64,000 nt of DNA from C-114 sp963719285 (GCA_963719285.1 CAVRBO010000004.1:868001-932000); one strand, 5' to 3'. Numbered from the stretch's first letter, positions 17,446-26,649 are shown. Made by a program: numbers and translations. The notes: generated by a model not told the origin, from the sequence alone.

Positions 17446-19332
17446 ATGGAGACCGTCCGGCTGACCGTGGGCCAGGCCATCGTGCGTTTCCTTGCCCAGC
17501 AGTATGTCGAGCGGGACGGACGCGAGGGCCGCTTCATCGAGGGCGTCTGGGGCATCTTCGGGCACGGCAACGTGGCCGGCCTGGGCCAGGCCCTCGAGGA
17601 GCTCGGCGACGCCGAGGCGATGCCGTACTACCGACCCCAGAACGAGCAGGCCCAGGTCCACCTGGCCGCGGCGTTCGCCCGCCACCACAACCGCCTCCGG
17701 GCCTATGCCTGCACGTCGTCGGTGGGACCTGGCGCGATGAACATGGTCACCGGTGCCGCCGGGGCGACCGTCAACCGCATCCCTGTCCTGCTCCTCCCGA
17801 GCGACTACTTCGCCAACCGGGCCCCGGATCCGGTCCTCCAGCAGATCGAGCACCCGACCGAGCGCGATGCGAGCGCCAACGACGCCTTCCGGCCGGTCTC
17901 GCGCTTCTTCGACCGGATCTCGCGGCCGGAGCAGCTCCTCGGCTCCCTGCCGGAGGCGTTCCGTGTCCTCACCGATCCGGCAGAGACGGGAGCGGTGACG
18001 ATCTCGCTGCCCGAGGACGTCCAGTCCGAGGCGTTCGACTGGCCGACCCGGTTCTTCGGGAAGCGCGTCTGGCGGGTCCGGCGCCCGCAGCCGGACGCGG
18101 CCGACCTGGCCGCCGCGGCGCGGGTCATCGGCGCGTCCAAGGCCCCGGTCATCGTCGTGGGCGGCGGCACGATCTACTCCGAGGCGACCGACGAGCTCGC
18201 CGCGTTCGCGACCCGCTTCGGCATCCCGGTCGTCGAGACCCAGGCCGGCAAGGGCGCCCTGCCCTGGAACCATCCGATGAACGCCGGGCCGGCCGGCACG
18301 AACGGCGGCCTGGCGGCCAACCGGCTGGCCCGCGACGCGGACGTCGTCATCGGCATCGGGACCCGGATGGGCGACTTCGTCACCGCCTCGCGCACGACCT
18401 TCCAGCATCCCGGCGCGACGTTCGTCGGCATCAACATCGGGTCGATGGACGCCCACAAGTGGCGGGCGATCCCGGTGGTCGCAGACGCTCGCGAAGCGAT
18501 CCGGGCGCTCGAGGCGCGGCTCACCGCGGACGGCTACGCCGGCACGGCGGCTCCCTATCGCCGGCGGATCGCGGACCTCAAGCACGAGTGGGACGGCATC
18601 GTCGACGGCCTGCGGGCGATCAACGGCGAGCCGGGCGATCTCGGCCAGGCCGAGGTGATCGGCCTCGTCAACGACGCGGTGGGCGGCCACGCGACCGTCA
18701 TCTGCGCCGCCGGCAGCCTGCCCGGCGACCTGCTCCGCCTGTGGCGGCCCGAGGACCCCAAGGCCTACCACGTGGAGTACGGCTTCTCGTGCATGGGTTA
18801 CGAGATCGTGGCCGGGCTCGGCGTACGCCTGGCCGACCCCGAGCGCGACGTGGTCGTCATGGTCGGCGACGGGTCGTATCTCATGCTCAACTCGGAGATC
18901 GTGACGGCGGTGGCCGAGGGCCTCAAGTTCACGATCGTCGTCCTCGACAACCATGGCTTCCAGTGCATCCTCGCGCTGCAGCGCCTGGTAGGCGTGCCCG
19001 ACTTCGGCAACGAGCTCCGCTTCCGCGACCCGGAGCGCAACCGGCTGACCGGGCCGTACGTGCCGGTGGACTTCAAGGCCCACGCCGAGGCGATGGGCGC
19101 CCTCGCGATCCACGCCTGCACGCCCGATGAGCTGCGCGCCGCGCTCGCCCAGGCGAAGGTCGCCGACCGGGTCACGGTCATCGTCGTCCCGACCGAGCCC
19201 GAGAAGCGGATGCCCGGCTTCGAGTCGTGGTGGGACGTGCCGGTCGCGGGCGCGAGCGGACAGGCCGGCGTGCGGACCGCCCGGAAGGACTACGACAAGA
19301 AGCGCGCCGCCCAGCGCATCGACATCCAGTGA
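17446..19332 (+). CDS. iolD: 3D-(3,5/4)-trihydroxycyclohexane-1,2-dione hydrolase (IolD)
   Basis: A 628-residue thiamine-diphosphate enzyme from ATG 17446, chosen because AAGGAG is 5 nt upstream; open frame extends further but crosses the promoter. WGIFGHGNVAGLGQALEE near residue 37 is the IolD version of the N-terminal PYR domain, with YYRPQNEQAQVH giving the catalytic glutamate near 70. The central domain has APVIVVGGGTIYSEATDE, and the C-terminal domain the TPP motif VVVMVGDGSYLMLNSEIVTA near 478. It hydrolyses the cyclohexane dione to 5-deoxy-D-glucuronate, opening the inositol ring. First gene of a six-gene operon. Confidence 0.93.
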   Translation: METVRLTVGQAIVRFLAQQYVERDGREGRFIEGVWGIFGHGNVAGLGQALEELGDAEAMPYYRPQNEQAQVHLAAAFARHHNRLRAYACTSSVGPGAMNMVTGAAGATVNRIPVLLLPSDYFANRAPDPVLQQIEHPTERDASANDAFRPVSRFFDRISRPEQLLGSLPEAFRVLTDPAETGAVTISLPEDVQSEAFDWPTRFFGKRVWRVRRPQPDAADLAAAARVIGASKAPVIVVGGGTIYSEATDELAAFATRFGIPVVETQAGKGALPWNHPMNAGPAGTNGGLAANRLARDADVVIGIGTRMGDFVTASRTTFQHPGATFVGINIGSMDAHKWRAIPVVADAREAIRALEARLTADGYAGTAAPYRRRIADLKHEWDGIVDGLRAINGEPGDLGQAEVIGLVNDAVGGHATVICAAGSLPGDLLRLWRPEDPKAYHVEYGFSCMGYEIVAGLGVRLADPERDVVVMVGDGSYLMLNSEIVTAVAEGLKFTIVVLDNHGFQCILALQRLVGVPDFGNELRFRDPERNRLTGPYVPVDFKAHAEAMGALAIHACTPDELRAALAQAKVADRVTVIVVPTEPEKRMPGFESWWDVPVAGASGQAGVRTARKDYDKKRAAQRIDIQ

Positions 19333-19391
19333 CCCACCCACACGCCCCGAGCCTGCCCGGGCCGGGCGCGTCCGCTTAGCGAGGAGACAGC

Positions 19392-20630
19392 ATGCCCGGA
19401 CCCGGGATCGAGCTCGTCGGCGCCGAAGAGACGGCCGAGGTGATGGAGGTGCTCCAGAGCGGCTACCTGAGCCGCTACGGCCCATCCGACGACCCCCGGT
19501 TCAAGGCCAAGGTCCACCACGTCGAAGAGGCGATCGCGAAGCTGACCGGGGTCAACCACGCCCTCGCCCTCCATGGCGGTGGATCGGCGGCGTTGTGGAT
19601 CACCCTGCTCAGCCTGGGCATCGGAGCGGGCGACGAGGTCATCGTGCCCGGGTTCACCTACGTCGCCTCCATCTCGGCGATCGTGTACACCGGCGCGACG
19701 CCGGTCCTGGCGGAGATCGACCAGACGTTCGACCTGGACCCGGCCGACGTCGAGGCGAAGATCACGCCCCGCACGGCGGCGATCCTCGTCGTCCACATGT
19801 TGGGTGGGGTGGCCCGGATCGAGGAGCTCAAGGCGATCGCCGACAAGCACGGGATCGCCCTCATCGAGGATTGCGCCCAGGCATTCGGAGCGTCGTACAA
19901 GGGCCGCAGCGTCGGCTCATTCGGCATCGCCGGCACGTACAGCTTCAACGAGTACAAGACGATCACCTGCGGCGACGGGGGGATGATCGTGACCGACGAC
20001 GCCGGCCTGTACGAGCGCGCCTTCGCCATGCACGACCAGGGCCATGCCCCGGACCGGCTCGAGTCGAAGTACGCGCCGCGGCCCTTCCTTGGCATGAACT
20101 TCCGGATGACCGAGTTGTCCGGTGCCGTTCTCGGCGCGCAGGTCAGGAAGCTCGACACCATCGTGTCGCACCTGCGGGCCAACAAGGCGATCGTCAAGGA
20201 CATGCTCGAAGAGGTCCCGATGATCGACTTCCGGACCTTGACCGACCCCGCGGGCGACCTCGCCACCCACCTCGTCGTCGTGCTTCCGACCGCGGAGATG
20301 GCCGACAAGGTGGTGGCGGAGGTCGGCTCGAGGACCCTCGGCGAGTCGGGCTGGCACACCTACAGCCGGATGAACCACCTGCTCGACAAGCGGACGATCA
20401 ACGGCAAGGGCTGCCCGTTCGATTGTGGCGACCCCAGCCACGCCCACGGCGAGTACCGCGCCGGCATGCTCCCCCAGACCGACGCGCTTCTCGATCGCTC
20501 GCTGAGCATCGGCATCGGGGTCAAGGATGCGAACCTGGCGCCGTTCGGCCTCCGGATGCGCGACGGGGCGGCCGAGGCCCGGCAGGTCGGGGCCACGTTC
20601 CGGGACGCCGTGATCAAGCACCGGGCGTGA
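19392..20630 (+). CDS. DegT/DnrJ/EryC1/StrS family aminotransferase
   Basis: A 412-residue PLP aminotransferase with GAGGAG upstream. ALHGGGSAALWITLLSLGIG near residue 60 and EVIVPGFTYVASISAIVYTG give the cofactor pocket, IALIEDCAQAFGASYKGR near 160 the PLP aspartate and YSFNEYKTITCGDGG near 192 the Schiff-base lysine. The family aminates keto-sugars and also includes scyllo-inosose aminotransferases of aminocyclitol pathways. It lies 59 nt after iolD and 16 nt before iolC, inside the inositol operon, where no aminotransferase is needed for plain myo-inositol. Removal or addition of an amino group on an inosose is my inference. Confidence 0.85.
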   Translation: MPGPGIELVGAEETAEVMEVLQSGYLSRYGPSDDPRFKAKVHHVEEAIAKLTGVNHALALHGGGSAALWITLLSLGIGAGDEVIVPGFTYVASISAIVYTGATPVLAEIDQTFDLDPADVEAKITPRTAAILVVHMLGGVARIEELKAIADKHGIALIEDCAQAFGASYKGRSVGSFGIAGTYSFNEYKTITCGDGGMIVTDDAGLYERAFAMHDQGHAPDRLESKYAPRPFLGMNFRMTELSGAVLGAQVRKLDTIVSHLRANKAIVKDMLEEVPMIDFRTLTDPAGDLATHLVVVLPTAEMADKVVAEVGSRTLGESGWHTYSRMNHLLDKRTINGKGCPFDCGDPSHAHGEYRAGMLPQTDALLDRSLSIGIGVKDANLAPFGLRMRDGAAEARQVGATFRDAVIKHRA

Positions 20631-20646
20631 TCGCGAGGGGTCGTCG

Positions 20647-21645
20647 GTGATCGAGGCGGTCGTCGTCGGTCGGGTCGGCGTCGATCTCACCCCAGCGACG
20701 CCCCGAACGACGCTGGCCGCCGCGGACGGCTTCGTCCGGGCCGTCGGCGGGTTCGCCGGCAACATCGCCACGGGCCTCGCCCGGCTCGGGGTGTCCAGCG
20801 CGGTCGTCTCGGCCGTCGGCGACGACGGGCACGGCGACCACGTGCGTGCCTTCCTCGCGGGGGAGGGGATCGATGTCGGGGCGCTCGTCACCCGGGCGGG
20901 GTCGCGGACCCAGGTGGCGTTCTTCGAGGTCTGGCCGCCGGAACGCTTCCCGGTGACGTTCTACCGGCCCGCCCCGGCACCCGAGACGCGACTGACGGTC
21001 GCCGACCTGCCCGTGGCGCTCCTGGACGAGGCGCCGCTGGTGATCGTCTCCGGCACGCTCCTGGCCACCGAACCGGCCCGCTCCGCGACGATGAGCCTCC
21101 TCGAGGTGCGACTGGCGTCGCGCTCCCGGCGGCCACCGTCCACCACGATCCTGGACCTGGACTGGCGCCCCACCCTGTGGGCTGACCCGGCCCAGGCGCC
21201 CGCGCTCATGGCCAGAGCGGCGGGACTGTCCGACATCCTCATCGGGAGCGACGCGGAGTTCGCGGCGACGGGCCTGGATCCGGCGATCGGCCGCGATGCG
21301 CATCCCGCGCTCATCGTGCTCAAGCACGGCGCGGATGGCGTCTCGCTCGTGACGCCGGGTGGTCGTCGGACCCTGGCCGGCCTCCCGATCGACGTCCTGT
21401 GCGGGATCGGGGCCGGCGACGCACTCAGCGCGGCCTTCGCCGCGGGCCTGCTCCGCGGCCTGGACCCGGCGACGGCGCTGGAACGTGGCAATGCCGCCGG
21501 GGCGATCGTCGCCTCGCGCCTGATGTGCAGCACGGCCATGCCGACACCGGCCGACATCGACGCGCTGCTGGCCGCCCGGTCGAGCGTGCCTCGCCCGCGC
21601 GGCCCCGACAACCGACAGAGCCGTCCGCAGGAGGCCCGTCCATGA
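20647..21645 (+). CDS. iolC: PfkB family kinase, probable 5-dehydro-2-deoxygluconokinase (IolC)
   Basis: A 332-residue ribokinase-fold protein from GTG 20647. VVVGRVGVDLTPA and VGGFAGNIATGLARLG near residue 35 are the PfkB N-terminal substrate segments. WPPERFPVTFYRPAPAPE near residue 100 resembles the FP-x-x-FYR stretch typical of IolC. LCGIGAGDALSAAFAAGLLRG near residue 257 is the C-terminal signature with the catalytic aspartate. It would phosphorylate 5-dehydro-2-deoxy-D-gluconate. The last 25 residues are charged and poorly conserved. It overlaps iolB by 4 nt. Confidence 0.86.
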   Translation: MIEAVVVGRVGVDLTPATPRTTLAAADGFVRAVGGFAGNIATGLARLGVSSAVVSAVGDDGHGDHVRAFLAGEGIDVGALVTRAGSRTQVAFFEVWPPERFPVTFYRPAPAPETRLTVADLPVALLDEAPLVIVSGTLLATEPARSATMSLLEVRLASRSRRPPSTTILDLDWRPTLWADPAQAPALMARAAGLSDILIGSDAEFAATGLDPAIGRDAHPALIVLKHGADGVSLVTPGGRRTLAGLPIDVLCGIGAGDALSAAFAAGLLRGLDPATALERGNAAGAIVASRLMCSTAMPTPADIDALLAARSSVPRPRGPDNRQSRPQEARP

Positions 21646-22568
21646 CGAACGCAGGCGCCCCCCGGGAGCCGGTCATCCACCCGGCGAAGCTCCCGATGAC
21701 CCGCGATGTCGCCTCCCTGCACATCCATCCCGATGGCACGGGCGCCGTCGCGACCGACCCCGCCCGGTCGGGCTGGCGGTATCTCTCGTTCCGCGCGTTC
21801 GGGCTCGCCGACGGCGAGGTCGTGGAGCTCGACCGGCCCGAGCAGGAGGCCGCGATCGTCACGATCTCGGGCGGCGGCGTGGAGGTCGCGCCCGAGCGCG
21901 GCCCGGCGCTGGCGCTGCCCGGCCGGACCACGGTCTTCGCGGGGATGCCCTGGAGCGCGTATATCCCGGCCGGGACCCGGACCCGGATCGTCGGCCGGCC
22001 GCTCCCCGGGCAGCGGGCCGTCGTGGCGGTCGCCCAGGCCCCGGGAACGGGTCGGGGCGGAGTGGCCCCCGAGCCGATCCTCGTGCGACCGGACGAGGTG
22101 GAGATCGAGATCCGGGGCGCCGGCAACGCCACCCGCCAGATCAACAACATCATGATGCCGGGCTTCCCCGCCGACCGGCTGCTCATCTGCGAGGTCTTCA
22201 CCCCGAACGGCAACTGGTCGGGCTGGCCGCCCCACAAGCACGACGTGGACGACCCGCCACGCGAAGCGGTCCTCGAAGAGACGTACTACTACCAGATCAG
22301 CCGGCCCGAGGGCTGGGCGATCCAGCGCGTCTACCACCGCGATGGATCGCGGGACCTGGTCCTGCCGGTCCGCCATGGCGACCTGCTGAGCGTCGACCAG
22401 GGTTACCACCCGTTCGCCTCGACCCAGGGCTACGACGCCTACTACCTGAACGCACTGGCCGGCGACCGGCGGACGATGGCCAACACGGACGATCCGGACC
22501 TCGCCTGGGTCCGCACGCTGTGGCCGTCGATGGTGCCGGATCCCCGCCTGCCGCTCGTGCACACGTGA
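21642..22568 (+). CDS. iolB: 5-deoxy-glucuronate isomerase (IolB), copy 1
   Basis: A 308-residue bicupin. GWRYLSFRAFGLADGEVVEL near residue 43 opens the first cupin. The second carries the metal site: WSGWPPHKHDVDDPPREA near residue 195 (two His), VLEETYYYQISRPEGW near 213 (Glu) and DQGYHPFASTQGYDAYYLNA near 256 (His). These match IolB, which converts 5-deoxy-glucuronate to 5-dehydro-2-deoxy-gluconate. It is coupled to iolC upstream (ATGA) and to the aldolase downstream (GTGA). A second IolB lies at 28677. Confidence 0.9.
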   Translation: MTNAGAPREPVIHPAKLPMTRDVASLHIHPDGTGAVATDPARSGWRYLSFRAFGLADGEVVELDRPEQEAAIVTISGGGVEVAPERGPALALPGRTTVFAGMPWSAYIPAGTRTRIVGRPLPGQRAVVAVAQAPGTGRGGVAPEPILVRPDEVEIEIRGAGNATRQINNIMMPGFPADRLLICEVFTPNGNWSGWPPHKHDVDDPPREAVLEETYYYQISRPEGWAIQRVYHRDGSRDLVLPVRHGDLLSVDQGYHPFASTQGYDAYYLNALAGDRRTMANTDDPDLAWVRTLWPSMVPDPRLPLVHT

Positions 22569-23497
22569 CGGTCGAGGAGCGCCGCCTGCGGTTGCTCCGA
22601 CTGGCCGGCGATCGGGGCATCGTGGCCGGCATCGCGCTCGATCATCGCGACAGCCTCCGATCCATCCTCGAGCGGCGGGGCCTGGTCGGCCTCACGGACG
22701 CCGCGATGCGCTCCCTCAAGGTCCGGCTGGCCCGGGCGCTCGCCCCGGCGGCCACGGCGATCATGCTGGACGAGGAATTCGGCGGCGAAGCGCTCGATGC
22801 GGGCGTGGTGCCGGCGTCAGTCGGCCTGATCATGCCCCTCGAGGCGCAGGGCTACGAGATGGTCGAGGACGGTCGGACGACCACCCTGCTCGCCGACTTC
22901 TCGCCCGACCATGCCCGCCGGCGCGGCGCCGACGCCTGCAAGCTGCTCCTGCCGTACCGGGTCGACCACGAGCCCTCGGCGATCCGCCAGGACGCCCTCG
23001 TGGAGGCGGCGGCGCGGACGTGCCACGAGGCCGGGCTGCCGCTGGTCGTGGAGCCCGTCGTGTACCGCTGGTCCACCGAGCCGGCCGCCACCTACGCCGG
23101 TGCGTACGGACGCCTCGCGATCGAGGCCGTCGCGCGCATCCGGGCACTCGGACCGGACCTGCTCAAGCTGCCGTTCCCCGTACTCGGCCTGGCCACCGAC
23201 GGCGAGGCGGCGGCGCTCGAAGCCTGCCGGGCGCTGGACACGGCGTGCGCGGGCACGCCCTGGGTCCTCCTCGGCGCGGGCGCAGATACCGCCACCTTCA
23301 TCGACCAGATCCGCATCGCCGGTACGGCCGGGGCGTCCGGGTTCCTCGCCGGTCGCGGGATCTGGGCCGCCGCCCTGGGGCGGGATCCGGACGAGGTGGA
23401 GCGGGTGGCGCTGGCCGTCTGCCGCCCGGACTTCGAGCGCTGCCGGGCGATGGCCGAACGGGTCGCCCGTCCCATCGAGGCACCGGCGAGCGGCTGA
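22565..23497 (+). CDS. LacD-like class I aldolase, candidate 2-deoxy-5-keto-gluconate-6-phosphate aldolase
   Basis: A 310-residue TIM barrel from the overlapping GTG 22565. Features of the tagatose-1,6-bisphosphate aldolase (LacD) group are GIALDHRDSLRSIL near residue 20, IMLDEEFGGEAL near 62, DACKLLLPYRVDH near 120 (candidate Schiff-base lysine), LVVEPVVYRW near 155 and LLKLPFPVLGL near 195. In the inositol pathway the step after IolC is cleavage to dihydroxyacetone phosphate and malonate semialdehyde. Being fused by overlap to iolB and iolC, it is the natural candidate for that step in place of the Fba-like IolJ. This assignment is contextual. Confidence 0.78.
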   Translation: MTVEERRLRLLRLAGDRGIVAGIALDHRDSLRSILERRGLVGLTDAAMRSLKVRLARALAPAATAIMLDEEFGGEALDAGVVPASVGLIMPLEAQGYEMVEDGRTTTLLADFSPDHARRRGADACKLLLPYRVDHEPSAIRQDALVEAAARTCHEAGLPLVVEPVVYRWSTEPAATYAGAYGRLAIEAVARIRALGPDLLKLPFPVLGLATDGEAAALEACRALDTACAGTPWVLLGAGADTATFIDQIRIAGTAGASGFLAGRGIWAAALGRDPDEVERVALAVCRPDFERCRAMAERVARPIEAPASG

Positions 23498-23552
23498 CGC
23501 CGGCGTCACCGCCCCACCGCCGAACGTTCGTCCCGACCCCCAGGAGTCAACG

Positions 23553-24410
23553 ATGCGTCTCGTCTACAACTCCAATTCGACGATGTACCTCCCGGCGCTC
23601 ATGCAGATCCGGATCGCCCGGGAGACCGGCTGGGACGGGATCTTCGTCCGGGCCGAGCACCTCCTGCGCTACCTCGCCCAGGGCTACCCGGTCGAGAGCC
23701 TGCGCGACGCGCTGGCCGGCCTGGGGCCGGTCAACCTGGGTGCGTTGCCGGACGTGGAGCGCTGGCGACCCGACGAGCGGGCCGCGATGCTCGCGGAGGC
23801 GGAGGCGCTGACCCGACTGGCGGTGGACGTCGGGGTCACGAACGTCCAGGTCCTGTCCGGACCGGTCTCCCCCGGCGGGGCGTACGGCGGCCCGGCGGAG
23901 CTGGCGCCGGCGGAGCTCCGGCGGGTGACCGCCGAGGCGATCCGGGCCGTCGCCGACCTCGGCGCGCCGCACGGGATCCGGTACTACCTGGAGCCCGTGG
24001 CATGGACGCCCCTCGGTTCGCTCGCCCGGGCGGTCGAGGCGATCGACGCCGTCGAGCGCGACAACGTGGGCCTCGTGCTCGACTTCTGGCATCTCTGGCA
24101 GCGGGGCACGACGCCGGACGAGATCGCCAGGCTCGACCGCCGGGTCATCTCCGGGGTGGACTTCGCCGACTCGCTGGGTCCGGCGGGCGCGCCGACGCCG
24201 GAGCAGGCAACGCGCCGCGTCTGGCCGGGCGAGGGCGAGATCCCGCTCCGGGAGTGGGTCGCCGCGGTCCGTGCGACCGGCTTCGACGGCTGGTGGGACA
24301 ACGAGTTGTACAGCCCGCTCCACTGGGAATGGGCGGATCCGTTCGCGGTCGGCTCCGGACTCCTGGAGGTCCTCCGGATGTCGCTGCGGGATCGACCCTC
24401 GGTCAGGTAG
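23553..24410 (+). CDS. sugar phosphate isomerase/epimerase (xylose-isomerase-like), possible inosose isomerase or dehydratase
   Basis: A 285-residue barrel from ATG 23553, with CAGGAG 9 nt upstream. MRLVYNSNSTMYLPALMQIR and GWDGIFVRAEHLLRYL occupy the first strands. RYYLEPVAWTPLGS near residue 142 supplies a likely metal glutamate, NVGLVLDFWHLWQRG near 170 an aspartate and histidine, VISGVDFADSLG near 195 an aspartate, and DGWWDNELYSPLHWEW near 247 the last glutamate. It is the last gene of the iolD operon. It diverges from the IolE-like protein at 38599, so it may isomerise an inosose or a product. Exact step unknown. Confidence 0.72.
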   Translation: MRLVYNSNSTMYLPALMQIRIARETGWDGIFVRAEHLLRYLAQGYPVESLRDALAGLGPVNLGALPDVERWRPDERAAMLAEAEALTRLAVDVGVTNVQVLSGPVSPGGAYGGPAELAPAELRRVTAEAIRAVADLGAPHGIRYYLEPVAWTPLGSLARAVEAIDAVERDNVGLVLDFWHLWQRGTTPDEIARLDRRVISGVDFADSLGPAGAPTPEQATRRVWPGEGEIPLREWVAAVRATGFDGWWDNELYSPLHWEWADPFAVGSGLLEVLRMSLRDRPSVR

Positions 24411-24411
24411 A

Positions 24412-24458
24412 TTGACGTCGCGGATGCGCGGGTGCTACGGTCTGCGCAATCGGTTGCA
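24412..24458 (+). promoter_or_regulatory. promoter and LacI-type operator of the regulator operon
   Basis: TTGACG (24412-24417), 18-nt spacer, TACGGT (24436-24441) with a TGn extension, then five nt later the palindrome core GCAATCGGTTGC (24446-24457), identical to the core before iolD. It begins just after the stop of the preceding gene and about 200 nt before the LacI-type start, so it implies autoregulation plus a long leader. Confidence 0.72.
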
Positions 24459-24480
24459 GTCGTTGGAGGTGCGGTCCAAG

Positions 24481-24636
24481 ATGCGTGCTTCCCCGCGCGA
24501 TCTCCGGGCGACCGACGTCGCCTGGTCGGGCGACCTGCGCTGCCATCGGGCCGGATCGGCCGGTCGGGCACGCCAGCGGGCGGCCCTCGACCGGAGCGCC
24601 CGCGGGGCTGACCGCGCCCTTCGCGTCGCGGTCTAG
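24481..24636 (+). CDS. possible 51-codon leader ORF in the lacI 5' region
   Basis: ATG 24481 has GGAGG 11 nt upstream and the frame closes with TAG 14 nt before the LacI-type GTG. The product begins MRASPRDLRATD and is Arg/Ala-rich, like random high-GC frames. The reason to list it is that a short frame behind the same operator at 32.2 kb also begins MRASP, with synonymous codon changes. It may be a regulatory leader, an RNA/DNA element, or chance. Confidence 0.3.
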   Translation: MRASPRDLRATDVAWSGDLRCHRAGSAGRARQRAALDRSARGADRALRVAV

Positions 24637-24650
24637 GGGAGGAGGGGCGC

Positions 24651-25706
24651 GTGGCGGTGAGCGGGGACGGCCAGCGCCGTCGGATCCTCCTCAAGGATGT
24701 CGCCGCGCGGGCGAACGTGTCCGGTTCGACGGCATCGCGTGCCCTGGCCGACGATCCACGCATCAGCCTCGGGACGCGTGAGACGGTCAAGGCCGCCGCG
24801 GCCGACCTGCACTACGTCCCGAACGCCGCCGCTCGGAGCCTCCGCGTCCGGCGGACGCGGACGCTCGGCCTGCTATTGCCGGATCTCCGCGATCCGGTCC
24901 ACGGCCAGATCGCCTCCGCGTTCGAGCAGGAGGCCCGCGAGGCGGGCTATGTCGTGATGGTCGTGGCCGGCGAACGGGACCTCGTCCGCGAGCGCCTCGC
25001 GCTGCGCATCTTCTCGGAGCACGGCACGGACGGCGTGGCGATCGTGTCGAGCGTCCTGTCGCCCAGGGAGCTCCGGGAGCGGGTCGACCCCGACCGGCTC
25101 GTGCTCGTCTGGCCGGACCACCGGAGCCTGCCCCGGCGCGACGGGCCGCGCGTCCCCGGGGTGATCCAGACCGATGACGAGAGCGGCGTCCGCGCGGCCG
25201 TCGATCACCTCGTCGACAGCGGCTGCCGGCGGCTGGGCTATGTCGAGAGCGGCGTGCGCGCCTCCAACACGATCCGTGCCGAGACCGTGGCCGCGACCCT
25301 GCGCTCGCGTGGCATCCGCGCCCCCGTGCGGATGTTCAAGGGGAGCGTCGACGCGTGGCGCGACCCGGCCGACCTCGCGGCCGAGATCGCCGGGGACCTG
25401 CCCGACGCGCTGGTGTGCTACGACGATCTCCTCGCCCTCGGCCTCATGGACGCGCTGCGCGATCGCGGCGTGCGCATCCCGGACGACGTCGGCATCGTGG
25501 GCTTCGACGGCATCCCGTTCGCGGCGATCTCCAATCCCCGGCTGACCACGGTGGCCGTACCGTCGGCCGAGATGGGCCGGGCGGCGGCCGCGTCGCTCAT
25601 CCGGGCGGTCCACGAGGGCGTCCTGCCCGACGGGGTGATGTTGTCGGTGGAGTTCAAGGTCCGCGAGAGCACCCGCAGCGCAGCGGTGCGGGGTGGTCGC
25701 TCGTGA
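24651..25706 (+). CDS. LacI family transcriptional regulator
   Basis: A 351-residue LacI-type repressor. GTG 24651 follows GGAGGAGGGG. The helix-turn-helix is LLKDVAARANVSGSTASRAL at residues 13-32, followed by the hinge helix YVPNAAARSLRVRRT. The periplasmic-binding-like domain starts TLGLLLPDLRDPVHGQIASA near 70 and ends with the C-terminal DDVGIVGFDGIPFAAISNP and LTTVAVPSAEMG. It probably binds the CG-centred palindromes at 17.42, 24.45 and 32.19 kb, including its own promoter, with an inositol-pathway metabolite as inducer. Its 3' end overlaps the transketolase gene. Confidence 0.93.
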   Translation: MAVSGDGQRRRILLKDVAARANVSGSTASRALADDPRISLGTRETVKAAAADLHYVPNAAARSLRVRRTRTLGLLLPDLRDPVHGQIASAFEQEAREAGYVVMVVAGERDLVRERLALRIFSEHGTDGVAIVSSVLSPRELRERVDPDRLVLVWPDHRSLPRRDGPRVPGVIQTDDESGVRAAVDHLVDSGCRRLGYVESGVRASNTIRAETVAATLRSRGIRAPVRMFKGSVDAWRDPADLAAEIAGDLPDALVCYDDLLALGLMDALRDRGVRIPDDVGIVGFDGIPFAAISNPRLTTVAVPSAEMGRAAAASLIRAVHEGVLPDGVMLSVEFKVRESTRSAAVRGGRS

Positions 25707-26649
25707 CGTGCCGATCCGACCCGCTCGGGCGCGAGGCGCGTCCCGGCCGGCCGATCCGTTGCCGCTGACGCCGGACGGGGGAGCCGAGCCGCAGGTCGAT
25801 CTCGCGGATCTCGCCCGGCGCGGCCGGTTGCTGGTCGTCGAGTCGGTCGCCCACAGTGGCGCCGGGCACATCGGCGGCCCGCTGTCGGCGATGGACCTGC
25901 TCCTCGCCCTGTTCTTCCGGGTCCTGCGCATCCGCCCCGACGAGCCGGACTGGCCCGATCGGGACCGGTTCATCCTGTCCAAGGGCCACTCCGCGATCGG
26001 GCTGTACGTGGCGATGGCGCTGCGCGGCTACTTCCCGGTCGAGGAGCTCGCGACGTTCGACAGCGGCGACAGCCGGCTCCAGGGCCACCCGGACATGACC
26101 CGCCTGCCCGGGCTCGAGGCGTCCACGGGTTCCCTTGGCCAGGGGCTCGCGGTCGGGCTCGGGATCGCCCTGGGAGCGCGGATGCGCGGCCTGGACGTGC
26201 ACACGTTCGTCATGCTCGGCGACGGTGAGACCCAGGAAGGGATGATCTGGGAGAGCGTGATGGTCGCGGCCCGCTACGGGCTGGGCAACCTCACCGCGAT
26301 CGTCGACTGCAATGGCCTCCAGCAGTACGGCTGGCCGTTGAGCCCGGGCGACGAGGCTCGCGCCGACCGGCAGGACCCGCTGGCCGGGACGCGCCTTCGG
26401 GCCGCGCTCGAGGCGTTCGGCTGGCGCGTGCTGGAGATCGACGGCCACGACACGGAGGCGATCGTGGCGGCATGCACGGATGCCCGTGCCGGCGCGCCCG
26501 CCGGGCGGCCCACCGCGATCCTGGCTCGGACCGCGAAGGGCCGCGGGCTGTCGTTCACCGAAGGGCGGTTCGAGTGGCACGCCCGGGTGGCCACGGCCGA
26601 CGAGGTGGCAGCGGCCAGGCGCGAGCTCGCGCCGGAGGTCGTGTCGTGA
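25693..26649 (+). CDS. transketolase, N-terminal (TPP-binding) subunit
   Basis: A 318-residue split-transketolase subunit. The key segments are VAHSGAGHIGGPLSAMDLLL near residue 50 (H pairs), FILSKGHSAIGLYVAMAL near 92 (SKGH), ASTGSLGQGLAVGLGIALG near 140, and the TPP/Mg motif MLGDGETQEGMIWES near 175 with IVDCNGLQQYG. The start is uncertain: GTG 25693 overlaps the regulator, and GTG 25708 is also in frame. With the next gene it would transfer two-carbon units. Its place in an inositol operon suggests a dedicated pentose/triose interconversion step. Confidence 0.87.
   Translation: MVARDVPIRPARARGASRPADPLPLTPDGGAEPQVDLADLARRGRLLVVESVAHSGAGHIGGPLSAMDLLLALFFRVLRIRPDEPDWPDRDRFILSKGHSAIGLYVAMALRGYFPVEELATFDSGDSRLQGHPDMTRLPGLEASTGSLGQGLAVGLGIALGARMRGLDVHTFVMLGDGETQEGMIWESVMVAARYGLGNLTAIVDCNGLQQYGWPLSPGDEARADRQDPLAGTRLRAALEAFGWRVLEIDGHDTEAIVAACTDARAGAPAGRPTAILARTAKGRGLSFTEGRFEWHARVATADEVAAARRELAPEVVS

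Noticed and set aside
17359..19485. Long open frame on the minus strand opposite iolD
   Set aside because: It mirrors iolD codon structure, is rich in Arg/Gly/Asp, has no domain and crosses the promoter; it is an antisense shadow of a high-GC gene.
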